A DNA stretch of 64,000 bases from Chitinophaga fulva (GTDB lineage Bacteria > Bacteroidota > Bacteroidia > Chitinophagales > Chitinophagaceae), in assembly GCF_012927205.1 (NCBI RefSeq), contig NZ_JABBGC010000001.1, forward strand, positions 1,550,001 to 1,614,000. Reading direction: 5' to 3'. Below are positions 42,590 through 51,610 of the stretch, in pieces. The notes below the pieces were generated by a model. The model had not been told where the DNA came from. It made no database searches and was given only the letters and a program-made list of their open reading frames with translations. The translations under genes and the position numbers were made by a program. The stretch's first letter is position 1. Every line of letters begins with the position of its first letter.

Positions 42590-43609
42590 TCATGAAGTAG
42601 TTTTGAACTTTTCTAATATTGTTGCGAGCCCATCAAGTACAGCGGAAAAATCCGGTGTTTGTCCATATAACATATGGTCTGTCATATACAGATAGTCATT
42701 CTTGTATGCATCGCGCAGATGCAAAGGCGGGATGAATGAAATATTTTCTCTGTTGAGGGAAGTGTAGTTGCCCATGTGTCTCAGTCGGCTGTAATGTTTC
42801 CGGTGTCTCTGAATAGTTGAATATAGTTCATTATCAGCAAGCGCTTCATCAACGACACCAGCATGATCCATTTTAATCATGTCGTAAAAATGCCGGGACA
42901 TCCTTTCTGTCCTGATCTTCCTGATATCTGGTTTTATGAATTCTTCGTTTAGCAGAAATGCTTTTTCAAGAAATGTTTTCCTGGGAACGACTACAGGTAT
43001 ATAGAAAGGTACTTCCGAATAGATGGGGTTGGGGAAATGTTCATGCATCAGAGAAATCACCGGTTTCTGTGTAAACGGCTCCAGCAAAGAGCGGGAGCTA
43101 ACTTCTATCTGAACTATGGATTTCAGATATGCTACAGGTGATAATACGGAATCAAATGTTATAAATAGCCGTTGAGGGTCTTTATCGGGTCTTTGTGGAT
43201 CAATCGTTTCTTCAACGATGGTATATAATGCTGGTGAAACTCCCAGTGTAGAAAATTCTTCGGTTAATGATTGTTTTAGCAGGGAGCTCGTGAACTCACA
43301 TCCACTTCGTCTTAATCTTTCCAAATCTCCTTTGGTGGGTTCGTGTTTATACTCCATGCCAAAGGATACCGGGTCTACAGCAAGATCGATATCTTCTGAA
43401 AAACGCTGTATCAGTTTCCAGGCTTTGCTAAGTGAGGTACCTCCTTTAAATATAAGATAGCTGGCGTAGCGGGATTGAAAGAGTGCTTTCAGCGTTAATG
43501 TTACCCACCAGTCTTTTTCGATAGCATTGGCAGACATACCGCTGCTCAGAGAGGCCTGCTGTAGTGAGGTTTTTCGTTGTTCTCTTGTCAGAGAAAGCCA
43601 TCCGGTCAT
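42590..43609 (-). CDS. AbiEii/AbiGii-family nucleotidyltransferase toxin
   Basis: 339 residues. Near the N-terminus 'EKDWWVTLTLKALF' is followed by 'YLIFKGGTSLSKAWKLIQRFSEDIDLAVD', the nucleotidyltransferase core with Gly-Gly-Thr-Ser (56-59) and the metal-binding Asp73-x-Asp75. AbiEii toxins transfer nucleotides to tRNA acceptor ends and stop growth; with AbiEi they make a type IV toxin-antitoxin system that can abort phage infection. The start codon overlaps the antitoxin stop (ATGA). The late part ('ERMSRHFYDMIKMDHAG') is also typical of this family. Confidence 0.92.
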   Translation of the reverse strand: MTGWLSLTREQRKTSLQQASLSSGMSANAIEKDWWVTLTLKALFQSRYASYLIFKGGTSLSKAWKLIQRFSEDIDLAVDPVSFGMEYKHEPTKGDLERLRRSGCEFTSSLLKQSLTEEFSTLGVSPALYTIVEETIDPQRPDKDPQRLFITFDSVLSPVAYLKSIVQIEVSSRSLLEPFTQKPVISLMHEHFPNPIYSEVPFYIPVVVPRKTFLEKAFLLNEEFIKPDIRKIRTERMSRHFYDMIKMDHAGVVDEALADNELYSTIQRHRKHYSRLRHMGNYTSLNRENISFIPPLHLRDAYKNDYLYMTDHMLYGQTPDFSAVLDGLATILEKFKTTS

Positions 43610-44223
43610 TTTTTCATCGTAGTAAAAGGCTTGAATAAGTTAACAATGAAGTCGTTGACTTTTGCCGGAGCCAATGACAGGTCGTGTTTTAATTTTCGGG
43701 GGTCTTCCTGCTCCAGAAGACTTTTGATTTTATGCTTAGTGGTATCGTCGATTTGGTGTAGTGCTGTTTCTTCCAATGCCAGGATTACCAGCGAACTGAT
43801 TTTTCCTATTCGGGACAGACGTTTCCGGGAAGTTGCTTTCATCCTGACTTCCAGTTTCCCGATTTTTAGTTTTCGGGGGGAACCATCTGTCAGATATACC
43901 AGCTTGGTAGGCACTTGTGTGGTCAGTCCGAGTGTGTTCATCGCATTGGCACCAGATGGAACGATGTGTATCTTTTCCTTTCTGGCGATCATGTTAACCA
44001 CATCTTCCGCTCCGGGTCTTAATTCTCCCAGTATGCTGTCTATTTTGGGGGTATGATAGATGCCATGCGCCAGCCGCCTGATAGTGCCATTGCGAGCCAT
44101 CCGAAACAGCGCTTGTTTAATGGCTGTTTCGGTACCAATACCACGAAAATCTGTGGGGAAAATAAGCGCCCCTGGTTTTTTCCTGGCTATCTGGTCAGCG
44201 ATCTGTGTATGGACCTTTTTCAT
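43606..44223 (-). CDS. AbiEi-like antitoxin / DUF6088 transcriptional regulator
   Basis: 205 residues. An N-terminal winged helix-turn-helix ('IFPTDFRGIGTETAIKQALFRMARNGTIRRLAHGIYHTPK') is followed by the AbiEi-like C-domain ('GAEDVVNMIARKEKIHIVPSGANAMNTLGLTTQVPTKLVYLTDGSPRKLKIGKLEVRMKATSRKRL'). Such antitoxins repress their own operon by binding repeats upstream and neutralise the toxin's effect without necessarily binding it. It overlaps the toxin gene by 4 bp. Two tandem 13-bp repeats and a palindrome lie upstream of its start and are candidate operators. Confidence 0.88.
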   Translation of the reverse strand: MKKVHTQIADQIARKKPGALIFPTDFRGIGTETAIKQALFRMARNGTIRRLAHGIYHTPKIDSILGELRPGAEDVVNMIARKEKIHIVPSGANAMNTLGLTTQVPTKLVYLTDGSPRKLKIGKLEVRMKATSRKRLSRIGKISSLVILALEETALHQIDDTTKHKIKSLLEQEDPRKLKHDLSLAPAKVNDFIVNLFKPFTTMKK

Positions 44224-44257
44224 TACAACGAATGTACTAAAAAACGAAGAATATACA

Positions 44258-44283
44258 CTGAAATTTGTAACTAAAATTTGTAA
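44258..44283 (-). promoter_or_regulatory. Tandem 13-bp repeat, candidate AbiEi operator
   Basis: CTGAAATTTGTAA (44258-44270) is followed directly by CTAAAATTTGTAA (44271-44283), one mismatch in 13, 35-60 bp before the abiEi start. Confidence 0.55.
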
Positions 44284-44307
44284 AAAGGTTACATTTTATC
44301 AATTTAA

Positions 44308-44326
44308 TAATTTGATTATCAAATTA
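44308..44326. repeat. AT-rich palindrome upstream of abiEi
   Basis: 8-bp arms TAATTTGA/TCAAATTA around TTA, 85-103 bp before the abiEi start. It is a possible additional binding site or only a consequence of A/T richness. Confidence 0.4.
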
Positions 44327-44490
44327 ATATGATAATTGTTGATTTTATAATATAAGTTTTCCTTAAAGCATTGTTTTTCAATGCTCATCAGCGTATCAAC
44401 GTGCTTGTTTAATAGCATCCCGGGTGCCCATGCCACAGAAGTATGTGTGTGAAAATATGTGCCCCTATCTTAAAAAACTATTTTGAAATC

Positions 44491-44504
44491 TGCAATCGTT
44501 TGCA
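44491..44504. promoter_or_regulatory. LacI-family-type operator, second copy
   Basis: Same TGCAATCGTTTGCA 14-mer as at 42407-42420, here upstream of the secreted sugar dehydrogenase-like gene at 44823. Confidence 0.55.
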
Positions 44505-44822
44505 TAATTTAGGACTACAGCCAGGATCTGAAACGCCAAAATTCACTTTGGAAACCATAGACCATTTGTAGCCTCGTACCTGAAAAAATCCCGGAAACTA
44601 CCCTGTAGCCAAGTGTTGTTGAAAACCCGTTTCCACCGTACCCTTTTATTGATTGTTAAAAAACACCACTTTATGACATCCTCTTAATGCCATTTTCAAC
44701 ATGAGCAGGACTACGCCCGCCTGTTCCAGGAAATTATGCTGATGTGTATAACTGTTACGGATATACGCTAATGGGCGGCCTATGCATTTATCACCCTCAT
44801 TATCCACCTTTAAAGTTTTTTG

Positions 44823-47800
44823 ATGATGAAAAAAAGATACGCGATACTTCTGTTATTGCTGTTATCCGTTACGACTGTCCTGTCGCAATCCCTGCCGACC
44901 AATTTTCAGCGGGTGCAGGTGGTGAACGGCATCAGCAGCCCCACCTCCATGGCTTTCCTGCCTGACGGCCGCATATTGGTCTGCCAGGAAACAGGCCAGT
45001 TGCGTGTGGTGAAAAACGGCGCTTTGCTGTCAACACCGGCGATATCACTGTCGGTCAACAGCAGCGGGGAACGTGGCCTTATCGGCGTGGCGGTAGATCC
45101 AGGCTTCGCCAGCAACCATTACATCTATCTCTATTACACGAATACATCGGGACCGCACAACCGCGTCAGCCGCTTCACCATGACCGGCGACGTGGCGGGG
45201 TCTGAAACAGCTATCCTGGACCTGCCCACCCTTAGCGCCATCTACCACAACGGCGGCGGCCTGTCTTTCGGCAACGATGGTAAACTATACGTTTCTGTCG
45301 GAGATAATAAAGTCGGCAATAACGCCAGCAATCTCGACAGCTACATGGGCAAATTACTGCGCATCAATACCGACGGTTCCGTGCCGGCGGGCAACCCGTT
45401 CAGCGGTGGTGCGCAACGCAGCCGCGTATGGGCGTACGGGTTACGCAACCCCTTCACCAACTCGATAGATCCTGTTACAGGTAAAATCTTCATCAACGAC
45501 GTCGGTGAATCTACCTGGGAAGAAATCAACGACGCCACCACCGGCGGCCGCAACTTCGGATGGCCCACACAGGAAGGTAACTGTACCAGCGGTTGCTCAG
45601 GCTTCACCAACCCTGTTTACCGCTACAGCACCAACCGCGACGGCTCCCCGCCAGACGGCCAGGGATGCGCCATCAACGGCGGCACCTTCTTCAACGGTGC
45701 TATCAGTAACTATCCCGCTACCTACAACGGAAAATACTTTTTCCTTGACTACTGCGGCGGCTGGATCAACTATCTCAACCCCGCTTCTCCCTCCCGCACT
45801 GCTTTCGCTACCGGCCTCGGTGGCGGTATGGTGTACCTGAAACAGGGGCCTGATGGGAACCTGTACTACCTGAGCCGCGATAACAGCGCGCTGTATAAGA
45901 TTGTGTACACCGGCACACAGGCGCCGGTGATCTCTACGCAGCCGCAGCCGGTAACGGTGCCCCAGGGACAGACAGCCGTATTCAGCGTGACAGCCGTGGC
46001 CAATCCGGCGCCGACTTATCAATGGCGCAAAAACGGCAGCAATATCAGCGGCGCTACTACGGCAACTTACGCTATCGCTAACGCGCAACCGGCAGACACC
46101 GGGCTGTACAGCGTAGTGATCTCCAACAGCGCCGGCAGCGTTACCAGCAACAATGCAAAACTGACGGTAACGGCGCCTAACACCTTACCGGTAGCTACTA
46201 TCACTGCACCACTGAACAACGCGAAATTCCGTGCGGGCGACACCGTTAGTTTCGCCGGTACCGGCACTGATGCGGAAGATGGTACCCTGCCTGCCAGCGC
46301 CTTCCACTGGTGGGTGGACTTTCATCATGCTAACCACGTACATCCCGGTCCACAAACGCCGGATAGCGTGAAAAACGGCAAATTCGTCATCTCTGCTGAA
46401 GGCCATACTGAAACAGACATCTGGTACCGTATACTCCTCTCCGTTAAAGACAGCCGCGGCGAACTGGACACCACCTATGTGGAGCTATTCCCCGTGACGT
46501 CCAACCTCTCCCTGCAAACGCAACCGGCAGGCTTGCAAATCAAGCTGAATGATATTCCGTTTACCACGCCGTATAGTACCCCTGCTTTATCGGGCATGGT
46601 GCGGCCTATGGAAGCCCCGTCTCCACAGGTGCTCAATGGCGTCACCTATATCTTTGACCATTGGGCACACGGAGGCAACCGGGTGCAGAACATTAAGATC
46701 ACGGATAATGACACGACCTATACAGCTGTGTTCAAAGCCGCGCCGGCTGCCACCTTGCTGACACCGGTGCAAGACGCCTATGTGCGCGATGGTACCAACG
46801 CCAACACCACCTGGGGCACTTCCGATTCCACCTTCCTCATCACCAAGGTGTCGCCGGCAGGACAGCTCAACAACGCGCGGGAAACCTATCTCACTTTCGA
46901 CCTCACCAATACGGCCAGCAGTGTATCTGCCGTGGTATTGCGGTTGTATGGACGTGTAGACGGGACCGTAGCCATGAGTGTACCGGTGGGCGTGTATCCG
47001 CTGAGCAATACCACCTGGTCTGAAAAAACAATCACCTGGACGAATAAACCGGTATCCGGCAGTACGTTGCTGGCATCTACCGTGCTGACAAACGACAGTG
47101 CGCGGTACTACACCTGGGACGTGACCAGCTACGTACAGAGCGAGCTGGCAGCAGGCAGGAAAAAAATAGCCTTCGTCATGAAGAGCCAGCAAGCCCACGA
47201 CCCGCGTATCTTCCTTAATTCCAAAGAGGCCGCAGCCAATCCGCCGCAGCTCTCCGTGATCGGTGACAGTGCCGGCCCCGGCCCTGTTTGTATCCCGGCA
47301 CAAGCCAGTGCAGATGATGGTAACGTGGCAGCTAATGCCATCGACAATGATCTGAATACCCGCTGGTCGGCCTCCGGTGAACAGTCCATTCAGTTCTGCC
47401 TTGGCAGCAGTACCACTACCGTAAATGGCGTAGACATTGCCTTCTACAAAGGCGATACCCGCCGCGCTTCGTTCGATATACAGGTCAGCACCGACGGTGC
47501 CACCTGGACCAACGCCGCTACCGGTCTGCAAAGCAGCGGGACATCCACGGCCTTCGAGTCCTTTACATTCGCGGCAGTAACGGCCAGGCACGTACGAATT
47601 CTCGGTCATGGCAACAATGTGAACGCGTGGAACAGTTATGCGGAAGTGAAAATCAAAACAGGCACTGCCCTGGCAGCTAAAGAAACCGGTCTGGCGGTGA
47701 TGAACACCTATCCCAACCCGGCCAGTTCTGTGGTGACAGTAACATTCAGGCTGCCGTCAGACGGACGTACCACACTGGGCGTATATGATCTTGGCGGTAA

Positions 47801-47966
47801 ACTTGTGCAGATGCCGGTGAACGGCCAGCTACAGGAAGGCACACATACCAGGACCCTCTCCGTAACAGGATTGCCGGCTGGTATGTATTTCCTCAAACTG
47901 GTACACAACGGAAAAGTGATCGTGAAACGTGTAGTGGTAGGAATGGGTCAAACAGATAACAGATAA
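44823..47966 (+). CDS. Secreted multidomain sugar dehydrogenase-like protein with T9SS sorting signal
   Basis: About 1047 residues; ATG at 44823 or 44826 (a TTG at 44820 is rejected). Signal peptide MMKKRYAILLLLLLSVTTVLS. Then a GSDH/sorbosone dehydrogenase beta-propeller (~25-365: 'NGISSPTSMAFLPDGRILVCQETGQLRVV', 'GERGLIGVAVDPGFASNHYIYLYYT', 'YGLRNPFTNSIDPVTGKIFINDVGESTWEEIND'), an Ig-like domain (~370-455), a PKD-like/unnamed beta region (~460-640), a CBM96/DNRLRE-type module (~645-815, 'DAYVRDGTNANTTWGTSDSTFLI'), an F5/8 type C-like module (~830-950) and a C-terminal Por sorting domain ('MNTYPNPASSVVTVTFRL' to 'LVHNGKVIVKRVVV'). It should be exported by T9SS and act on or bind surface sugars; PQQ use is inferred from the fold. 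Confidence 0.87.
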   Translation: MMKKRYAILLLLLLSVTTVLSQSLPTNFQRVQVVNGISSPTSMAFLPDGRILVCQETGQLRVVKNGALLSTPAISLSVNSSGERGLIGVAVDPGFASNHYIYLYYTNTSGPHNRVSRFTMTGDVAGSETAILDLPTLSAIYHNGGGLSFGNDGKLYVSVGDNKVGNNASNLDSYMGKLLRINTDGSVPAGNPFSGGAQRSRVWAYGLRNPFTNSIDPVTGKIFINDVGESTWEEINDATTGGRNFGWPTQEGNCTSGCSGFTNPVYRYSTNRDGSPPDGQGCAINGGTFFNGAISNYPATYNGKYFFLDYCGGWINYLNPASPSRTAFATGLGGGMVYLKQGPDGNLYYLSRDNSALYKIVYTGTQAPVISTQPQPVTVPQGQTAVFSVTAVANPAPTYQWRKNGSNISGATTATYAIANAQPADTGLYSVVISNSAGSVTSNNAKLTVTAPNTLPVATITAPLNNAKFRAGDTVSFAGTGTDAEDGTLPASAFHWWVDFHHANHVHPGPQTPDSVKNGKFVISAEGHTETDIWYRILLSVKDSRGELDTTYVELFPVTSNLSLQTQPAGLQIKLNDIPFTTPYSTPALSGMVRPMEAPSPQVLNGVTYIFDHWAHGGNRVQNIKITDNDTTYTAVFKAAPAATLLTPVQDAYVRDGTNANTTWGTSDSTFLITKVSPAGQLNNARETYLTFDLTNTASSVSAVVLRLYGRVDGTVAMSVPVGVYPLSNTTWSEKTITWTNKPVSGSTLLASTVLTNDSARYYTWDVTSYVQSELAAGRKKIAFVMKSQQAHDPRIFLNSKEAAANPPQLSVIGDSAGPGPVCIPAQASADDGNVAANAIDNDLNTRWSASGEQSIQFCLGSSTTTVNGVDIAFYKGDTRRASFDIQVSTDGATWTNAATGLQSSGTSTAFESFTFAAVTARHVRILGHGNNVNAWNSYAEVKIKTGTALAAKETGLAVMNTYPNPASSVVTVTFRLPSDGRTTLGVYDLGGKLVQMPVNGQLQEGTHTRTLSVTGLPAGMYFLKLVHNGKVIVKRVVVGMGQTDNR

Positions 47967-47988
47967 ATACATAACGCTTAGAAAGAAC

Positions 47989-48017
47989 AAAGCCCCTGCG
48001 TTTCCGCGGGGGCTTTT
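47989..48017 (+). terminator. Terminator of the secreted sugar dehydrogenase-like gene
   Basis: 11-bp stem AAGCCCCTGCG/CGCGGGGGCTT with one G-U pair, a 4-nt loop and TTTTG. Confidence 0.75.
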
Positions 48018-48041
48018 GTATATAAAACCGGTTAATCTTTA

Positions 48042-49565
48042 TCAGTCCTGGCCTACAGCCTGCATGGCTTTCAGTTCCAGTACTTCAGTGGTCCAGGAGC
48101 GCAGCTCTTCACACAGTTGTGGATTGTTGAGCAGGGACTGGCCATAAGAAGGGATCATTTTTTTCAGTTTCAGCTGCCATGCTTCTGTTTCCACGTAGTC
48201 TTTGAAGCAACGTTTCAACAGGTTGAGCATAATGGACACTGCGGTGGATGCTCCCGGGGAAGCGCCAAGCAGGGCGGCGATAGAGCCGTCGGCTGCACTG
48301 ACAACTTCAGTACCGAATTCGAGGATACCGCCATGTTCAGGATCTTTTTTGATCACCTGTACACGCTGACCGGCAATTTCCAGTTTCCAGTCTTCCATGC
48401 GGGCTTCTGGATAGTACTCGCGGAGCGCTTCCAGCCTGTCTTCCGGTTTCTGGCGTACCTGCGCGATGAGGTATTTCGTCAGCGGAATATTATCGAGGCC
48501 GGCAGATACCATCGGGTGGATGTTATCTAAACTGATAGATTTAGGTAAATCCAGGAAGGAGCCGTTTTTCAGGAATTTAGTGGAGAATCCTGCGTAAGGT
48601 CCGAACAGCAGGGCTCTTTCACCATCGATCATGCGGGTGTCGAGGTGAGGCACTGACATCGGAGGCGCGCCTACAGAGGCTTTGCCGTATACTTTCGCCT
48701 GATGTTGGGCAATGATTTCAGGGTTGGTGCAACGCAGCCACTGGCCACTTACAGGAAAACCGCCGAAGCCTTTACCTTCAGGGATATCAGATTTTTCGAG
48801 GAGGGGGAGGGAACCGCCGCCGGCACCGATGAAAACGAAGTCCGTTTTGATGACATTTTTTTCGCGGGTCTCACGGTTTTTTACCTTGATCTGCCAGCTG
48901 CCATCATCGGCTTTTTTCATGTCACGTACATCATGATTAAAATGTATCGTAACACCATCGAGTTGTTCGAGGTGGTTGAACAGTGCACGGCTCAGGGCGC
49001 CGAAATTCACGTCAGTGCCCATTTCCATATGGGTAGCTGCCACTTTCTGATTGGGGTCACGACCGTCCATCACCAGCGGCATCCATGCCTGCAGTTGTTC
49101 TTTATCTTCGGAGTATTCCATCTTTTTAAACAGATGGCATTGTTGCAAAGCTTTGTAGCGCTTCTTCAGGTAGTCCACGTTCTCTTCTCCCCAAACAAAA
49201 CTCATGTGAGGGATACTCTGGATAAACGCTTGTGGGTTGGAAATAATGTTGTTTTCTACCAGATAAGCCCAGAACTGCCGTGATACTTCAAATTGCTCGG
49301 CAATATTCACGGCCTTTTTAATTTCCACTGAGCCATCCTGCTTCTGCGGCGTGTAGTTCAGCTCACAAAAAGCGGAGTGACCGGTACCTGCATTGTTCCA
49401 CGCATCGGAACTTTCTGCAGCTGCCATATCCAGTCGCTCATAAATTTCGATGGTCAATTCTGGTTGCAGCTCTTTGAGGAGTGTACCCAGGGTGGCGCTC
49501 ATGATTCCTGCGCCGATTAAAACCACATCCGGACCTGTTTCAGACGTACGCTTGCTTCTAAACAT
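48042..49565 (-). CDS. mqo: Malate:quinone oxidoreductase
   Basis: 507 residues, typical length. FAD-binding N-terminus '[34 protein letters not shown]' followed by the Mqo signature '[25 protein letters not shown]'. Later: '[39 protein letters not shown]', '[20 protein letters not shown]', '[22 protein letters not shown]' and '[20 protein letters not shown]' sequence '[18 protein letters not shown]'. It is a peripheral membrane flavoprotein that oxidises malate to oxaloacetate and reduces menaquinone, as part of the TCA cycle. It has its own -7 box 22 bp before the ATG. Confidence 0.97.
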   Translation of the reverse strand: MFRSKRTSETGPDVVLIGAGIMSATLGTLLKELQPELTIEIYERLDMAAAESSDAWNNAGTGHSAFCELNYTPQKQDGSVEIKKAVNIAEQFEVSRQFWAYLVENNIISNPQAFIQSIPHMSFVWGEENVDYLKKRYKALQQCHLFKKMEYSEDKEQLQAWMPLVMDGRDPNQKVAATHMEMGTDVNFGALSRALFNHLEQLDGVTIHFNHDVRDMKKADDGSWQIKVKNRETREKNVIKTDFVFIGAGGGSLPLLEKSDIPEGKGFGGFPVSGQWLRCTNPEIIAQHQAKVYGKASVGAPPMSVPHLDTRMIDGERALLFGPYAGFSTKFLKNGSFLDLPKSISLDNIHPMVSAGLDNIPLTKYLIAQVRQKPEDRLEALREYYPEARMEDWKLEIAGQRVQVIKKDPEHGGILEFGTEVVSAADGSIAALLGASPGASTAVSIMLNLLKRCFKDYVETEAWQLKLKKMIPSYGQSLLNNPQLCEELRSWTTEVLELKAMQAVGQD

Positions 49566-49587
49566 AACCCCATTTTTATTCGAGGTG

Positions 49588-49595
49588 CAAAGTTA
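49588..49595 (-). promoter_or_regulatory. -7 promoter box of mqo
   Basis: Minus-strand TAACTTTG (TAnnTTTG), 22 nt before the mqo ATG. Confidence 0.5.
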
Positions 49596-50052
49596 CAATC
49601 AAAACATTTAGCGAGGGTAAGAAAATGAAGGATTCAGGGTAATATTAACAATCTGATTACAATTCTTTCTGAATAAATTGAAAGTTGTGAGACGATAATA
49701 CAAAATATCTATTTGCGATCGATGGATGTTTTGTGAATAATATATTGACAATCAAATATTTGTAATATAATGTATGGTGAAATATCATATATGATTATGG
49801 CTTTTGGGTGATTGGTATTATCTTGAGTGAGCCTGATATTTTTTTAACAGACAAGGCTATGCGCAATGACGAATTGCGAATGACGAATGATGAAAGAGGA
49901 CTGCATCATATTTCAGGTAATTATCGGGCGGAAAATACCTGTATTTTATAATTATCTAGTTATACGACGTGGGCATCCTCCGTAATTTGATTTTTCTGTT
50001 AATATATAAACTGTAGCCATCGATTCCATCCGGGAAAAACTAATTTTAACAC
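49596..50052. other. 457-bp AT-rich intergenic region between divergent mqo and phosphoesterase genes
   Basis: No gene is seen. It contains the 7-bp-period repeat at 49864-49891 and long A/T-rich stretches. The promoter of the phosphoesterase gene should lie here; no exact TAnnTTTG was recognised near it. Confidence 0.5.
49864..49891. repeat. Four-unit 7-bp tandem repeat (GAATGAC-type)
   Basis: Units CAATGAC, GAATTGC, GAATGAC, GAATGAT; one unit (GAATTGC) is identical to a unit of the repeat at 12584-12611. Confidence 0.75.
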
Positions 50053-50889
50053 ATGATGAACAGACGCGAATTCTTCCGCGGCGTATCTGCCGCCATCGTT
50101 ATCCAGGCTTGTGGTAAGATCGTTACCGCTGCCACCAGCAAGGATTTTAAAAACAAGACCGTATTCCGTTTCGCTATCGGTTCCGACTGGCACTATGGTG
50201 AACCGAAAACAACATGGGAACAAAACTACCATGACCTGGAAAAAGCTTTCCGCACGTATGAAAAAGACAATCCCTGCTCTTTCTTTGTGCTCAACGGCGA
50301 TGTGATCCACAATGATCCATCCTTCATGGCGCCCGCTGCCACCATGTTTAAACAAATCCACCCTAAGGTGTATGCCACCCGCGGTAACCACGACCAGGTG
50401 ACACCAGAAGCATGGCAACAGGCATGGGGCTTCCCGCTCAACCATGATGTGGTGTTCGGCGACAACGTGATCCTGCTCGGCGATACCGCAGATATCAAAG
50501 GAAATTACCTGAGCCCGGATGTGGCCTGGTTCCGTGAAAAACTGGAACAGCATAAGAAAGCAGCCAACATCTTCATCTTCATACATATCACCCCGGTGAA
50601 GTGGACCAAACATGGCATTGATGCGCCGGAGTTCCAGGAACTGATCAAACAATATCCCAATGTACGGGCTGTATTTAACGGTCACGACCATCAGGAAGAC
50701 AGCGTGAAAATGCTGGATGAAAAAATACCTTTCCTGTGGGATGGCCACGTAGGCGGCAGCTGGGGCGTAGAATACCATGGCTTCCGGGTGGTGGAACTCA
50801 AACAGGACGGCAGCGTGCTGTCATTTGTGATGAACCCTTATCAGAAACAGGGAGAACAGTCTTTTAAGCGTACAGTGGTGCGCAAATAA
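50053..50889 (+). CDS. Exported calcineurin-like metallophosphoesterase
   Basis: 278 residues. The N-terminus 'NRREFFRGVSAAIVIQAC' is a twin-arginine (Tat) signal with a Cys20 that may also be lipidated. The metallophosphoesterase motifs are all present: 'SDWHYG' (Asp45, His47), 'LNGDVIHND', 'TRGNHDQ', 'IFIHITP' and 'NGHDHQED'. It is a periplasmic or membrane-attached two-metal phosphoesterase; the substrate (phosphodiester, nucleotide or phosphoprotein) cannot be told. A second ATG (50056) is equally possible. A SUKH-like gene follows at 34 bp on the same strand. Confidence 0.9.
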   Translation: MMNRREFFRGVSAAIVIQACGKIVTAATSKDFKNKTVFRFAIGSDWHYGEPKTTWEQNYHDLEKAFRTYEKDNPCSFFVLNGDVIHNDPSFMAPAATMFKQIHPKVYATRGNHDQVTPEAWQQAWGFPLNHDVVFGDNVILLGDTADIKGNYLSPDVAWFREKLEQHKKAANIFIFIHITPVKWTKHGIDAPEFQELIKQYPNVRAVFNGHDHQEDSVKMLDEKIPFLWDGHVGGSWGVEYHGFRVVELKQDGSVLSFVMNPYQKQGEQSFKRTVVRK

Positions 50890-50923
50890 GCTGTATCTTT
50901 CCGTGCCAAAACGATAGAGAAAA

Positions 50924-51568
50924 ATGACGATACTGGAAACAATAGAGCAAGAGCATCAATTTGAATATCCTGCGCTGTATAAACAACTTGACAGAGATGG
51001 TATGTTGTCCTGGGGTAAACTGGGGCCGGGATGGTACGCCAACGAGTTCCCCCGCGTAAAGGACAATCCTCCTTTTTTACTGTTTGCCAACGATTTTGAA
51101 ATCATTAATCAGGAAGATATTTCGGGAGAAGTAGCGGAAGGAATGCTGTTTGCCGATAAAAGTCACCGTTTTGTGCCTTTGGGATACACCGGCGCCGGCG
51201 ACTGGTACGCTTTCTATTACAACCTGAAAGATGGTGATAATGTGCCCATCGTATTGGTCTATCACGATTCCAACGAAGCCGTGGTAATGGCTAAAAACCT
51301 GCAGGACTTTATATTTGCGCGGTTGCTGGAAACGTTGATTGAAGAAGACCCTGAGTATCCAGGGCTGATTACAGAGGGGGACCTGGCAACCAATGCGGGC
51401 AATTTCCTCCGTACACACGGGCGTTACCTTTCACCGCGTCAGCAGGAGATTGCCGCCGGCATATACGCGAAAGGCGTTATCACGGAAGATGAGTTGCGTG
51501 ACATCCTGGAAGCAGAGATCAATTTTGACTGGCTGGACAGCAGCTTCCCTTATCAGACAAATGATTAA
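50924..51568 (+). CDS. SMI1/KNR4 (SUKH)-like protein
   Basis: 214 residues. 'IEQEHQFEYPALYKQLDRDGMLSWGK' at the start, 'PFLLFANDFEIINQEDI' in the middle and 'HRFVPLGYTGAGDWYAFYYNLKDGDNVPIVLVYHDSNEAVVMAKNLQDFIFARLLE' follow the SUKH course (Leu/Tyr-rich helix, then 'P.G..G.GD.Y.F' and 'V....H'). SUKH proteins are often immunity proteins for secreted polymorphic toxins, but many are housekeeping; no toxin gene is adjacent. The C-terminal ~60 residues ('RYLSPRQQEIAAGIYAKGVITEDELRDIL') are extra helices. Moderate confidence in the family call. Confidence 0.7.
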   Translation: MTILETIEQEHQFEYPALYKQLDRDGMLSWGKLGPGWYANEFPRVKDNPPFLLFANDFEIINQEDISGEVAEGMLFADKSHRFVPLGYTGAGDWYAFYYNLKDGDNVPIVLVYHDSNEAVVMAKNLQDFIFARLLETLIEEDPEYPGLITEGDLATNAGNFLRTHGRYLSPRQQEIAAGIYAKGVITEDELRDILEAEINFDWLDSSFPYQTND

Positions 51569-51576
51569 AATAACGG

Positions 51577-51607
51577 ATCGCCGGCTTTGCGAACGCAGGC
51601 CGGCGAT
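51577..51607. terminator. Hairpin between convergent SUKH-like and AHSA1-like genes
   Basis: ATCGCCGGC (51577-51585) pairs with GCCGGCGAT (51599-51607); an inner TGCG/CGCA pairing fills the loop. There is no clear T-tract on either side, so bidirectional termination is possible but unproven. Confidence 0.5.
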
Positions 51608-51610
51608 TGA

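Larger units (their letters stand above)
44224..44822. other. 599-bp intergenic region between divergent abiEi and the secreted sugar dehydrogenase gene
   Basis: The first 120 bp (AbiE side) are strongly AT-rich with tandem repeats and a palindrome. A 7-bp hairpin AGCATTG/CAATGCT is at 44367-44385. The LacI-type site is at 44491-44504, about 320 bp before the downstream CDS, leaving room for a long leader. No credible ORF or RNA gene is seen. Confidence 0.6.

Noticed and set aside
44744..44965. 73-residue ORF upstream of and overlapping the secreted sugar dehydrogenase gene
   Set aside because: It overlaps the signal peptide region in another frame and has no coding character.
48117..49283. 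Long plus-strand ORFs opposite mqo
   Set aside because: They are shadows of the mqo reading frame; the minus-strand frame carries all conserved motifs.
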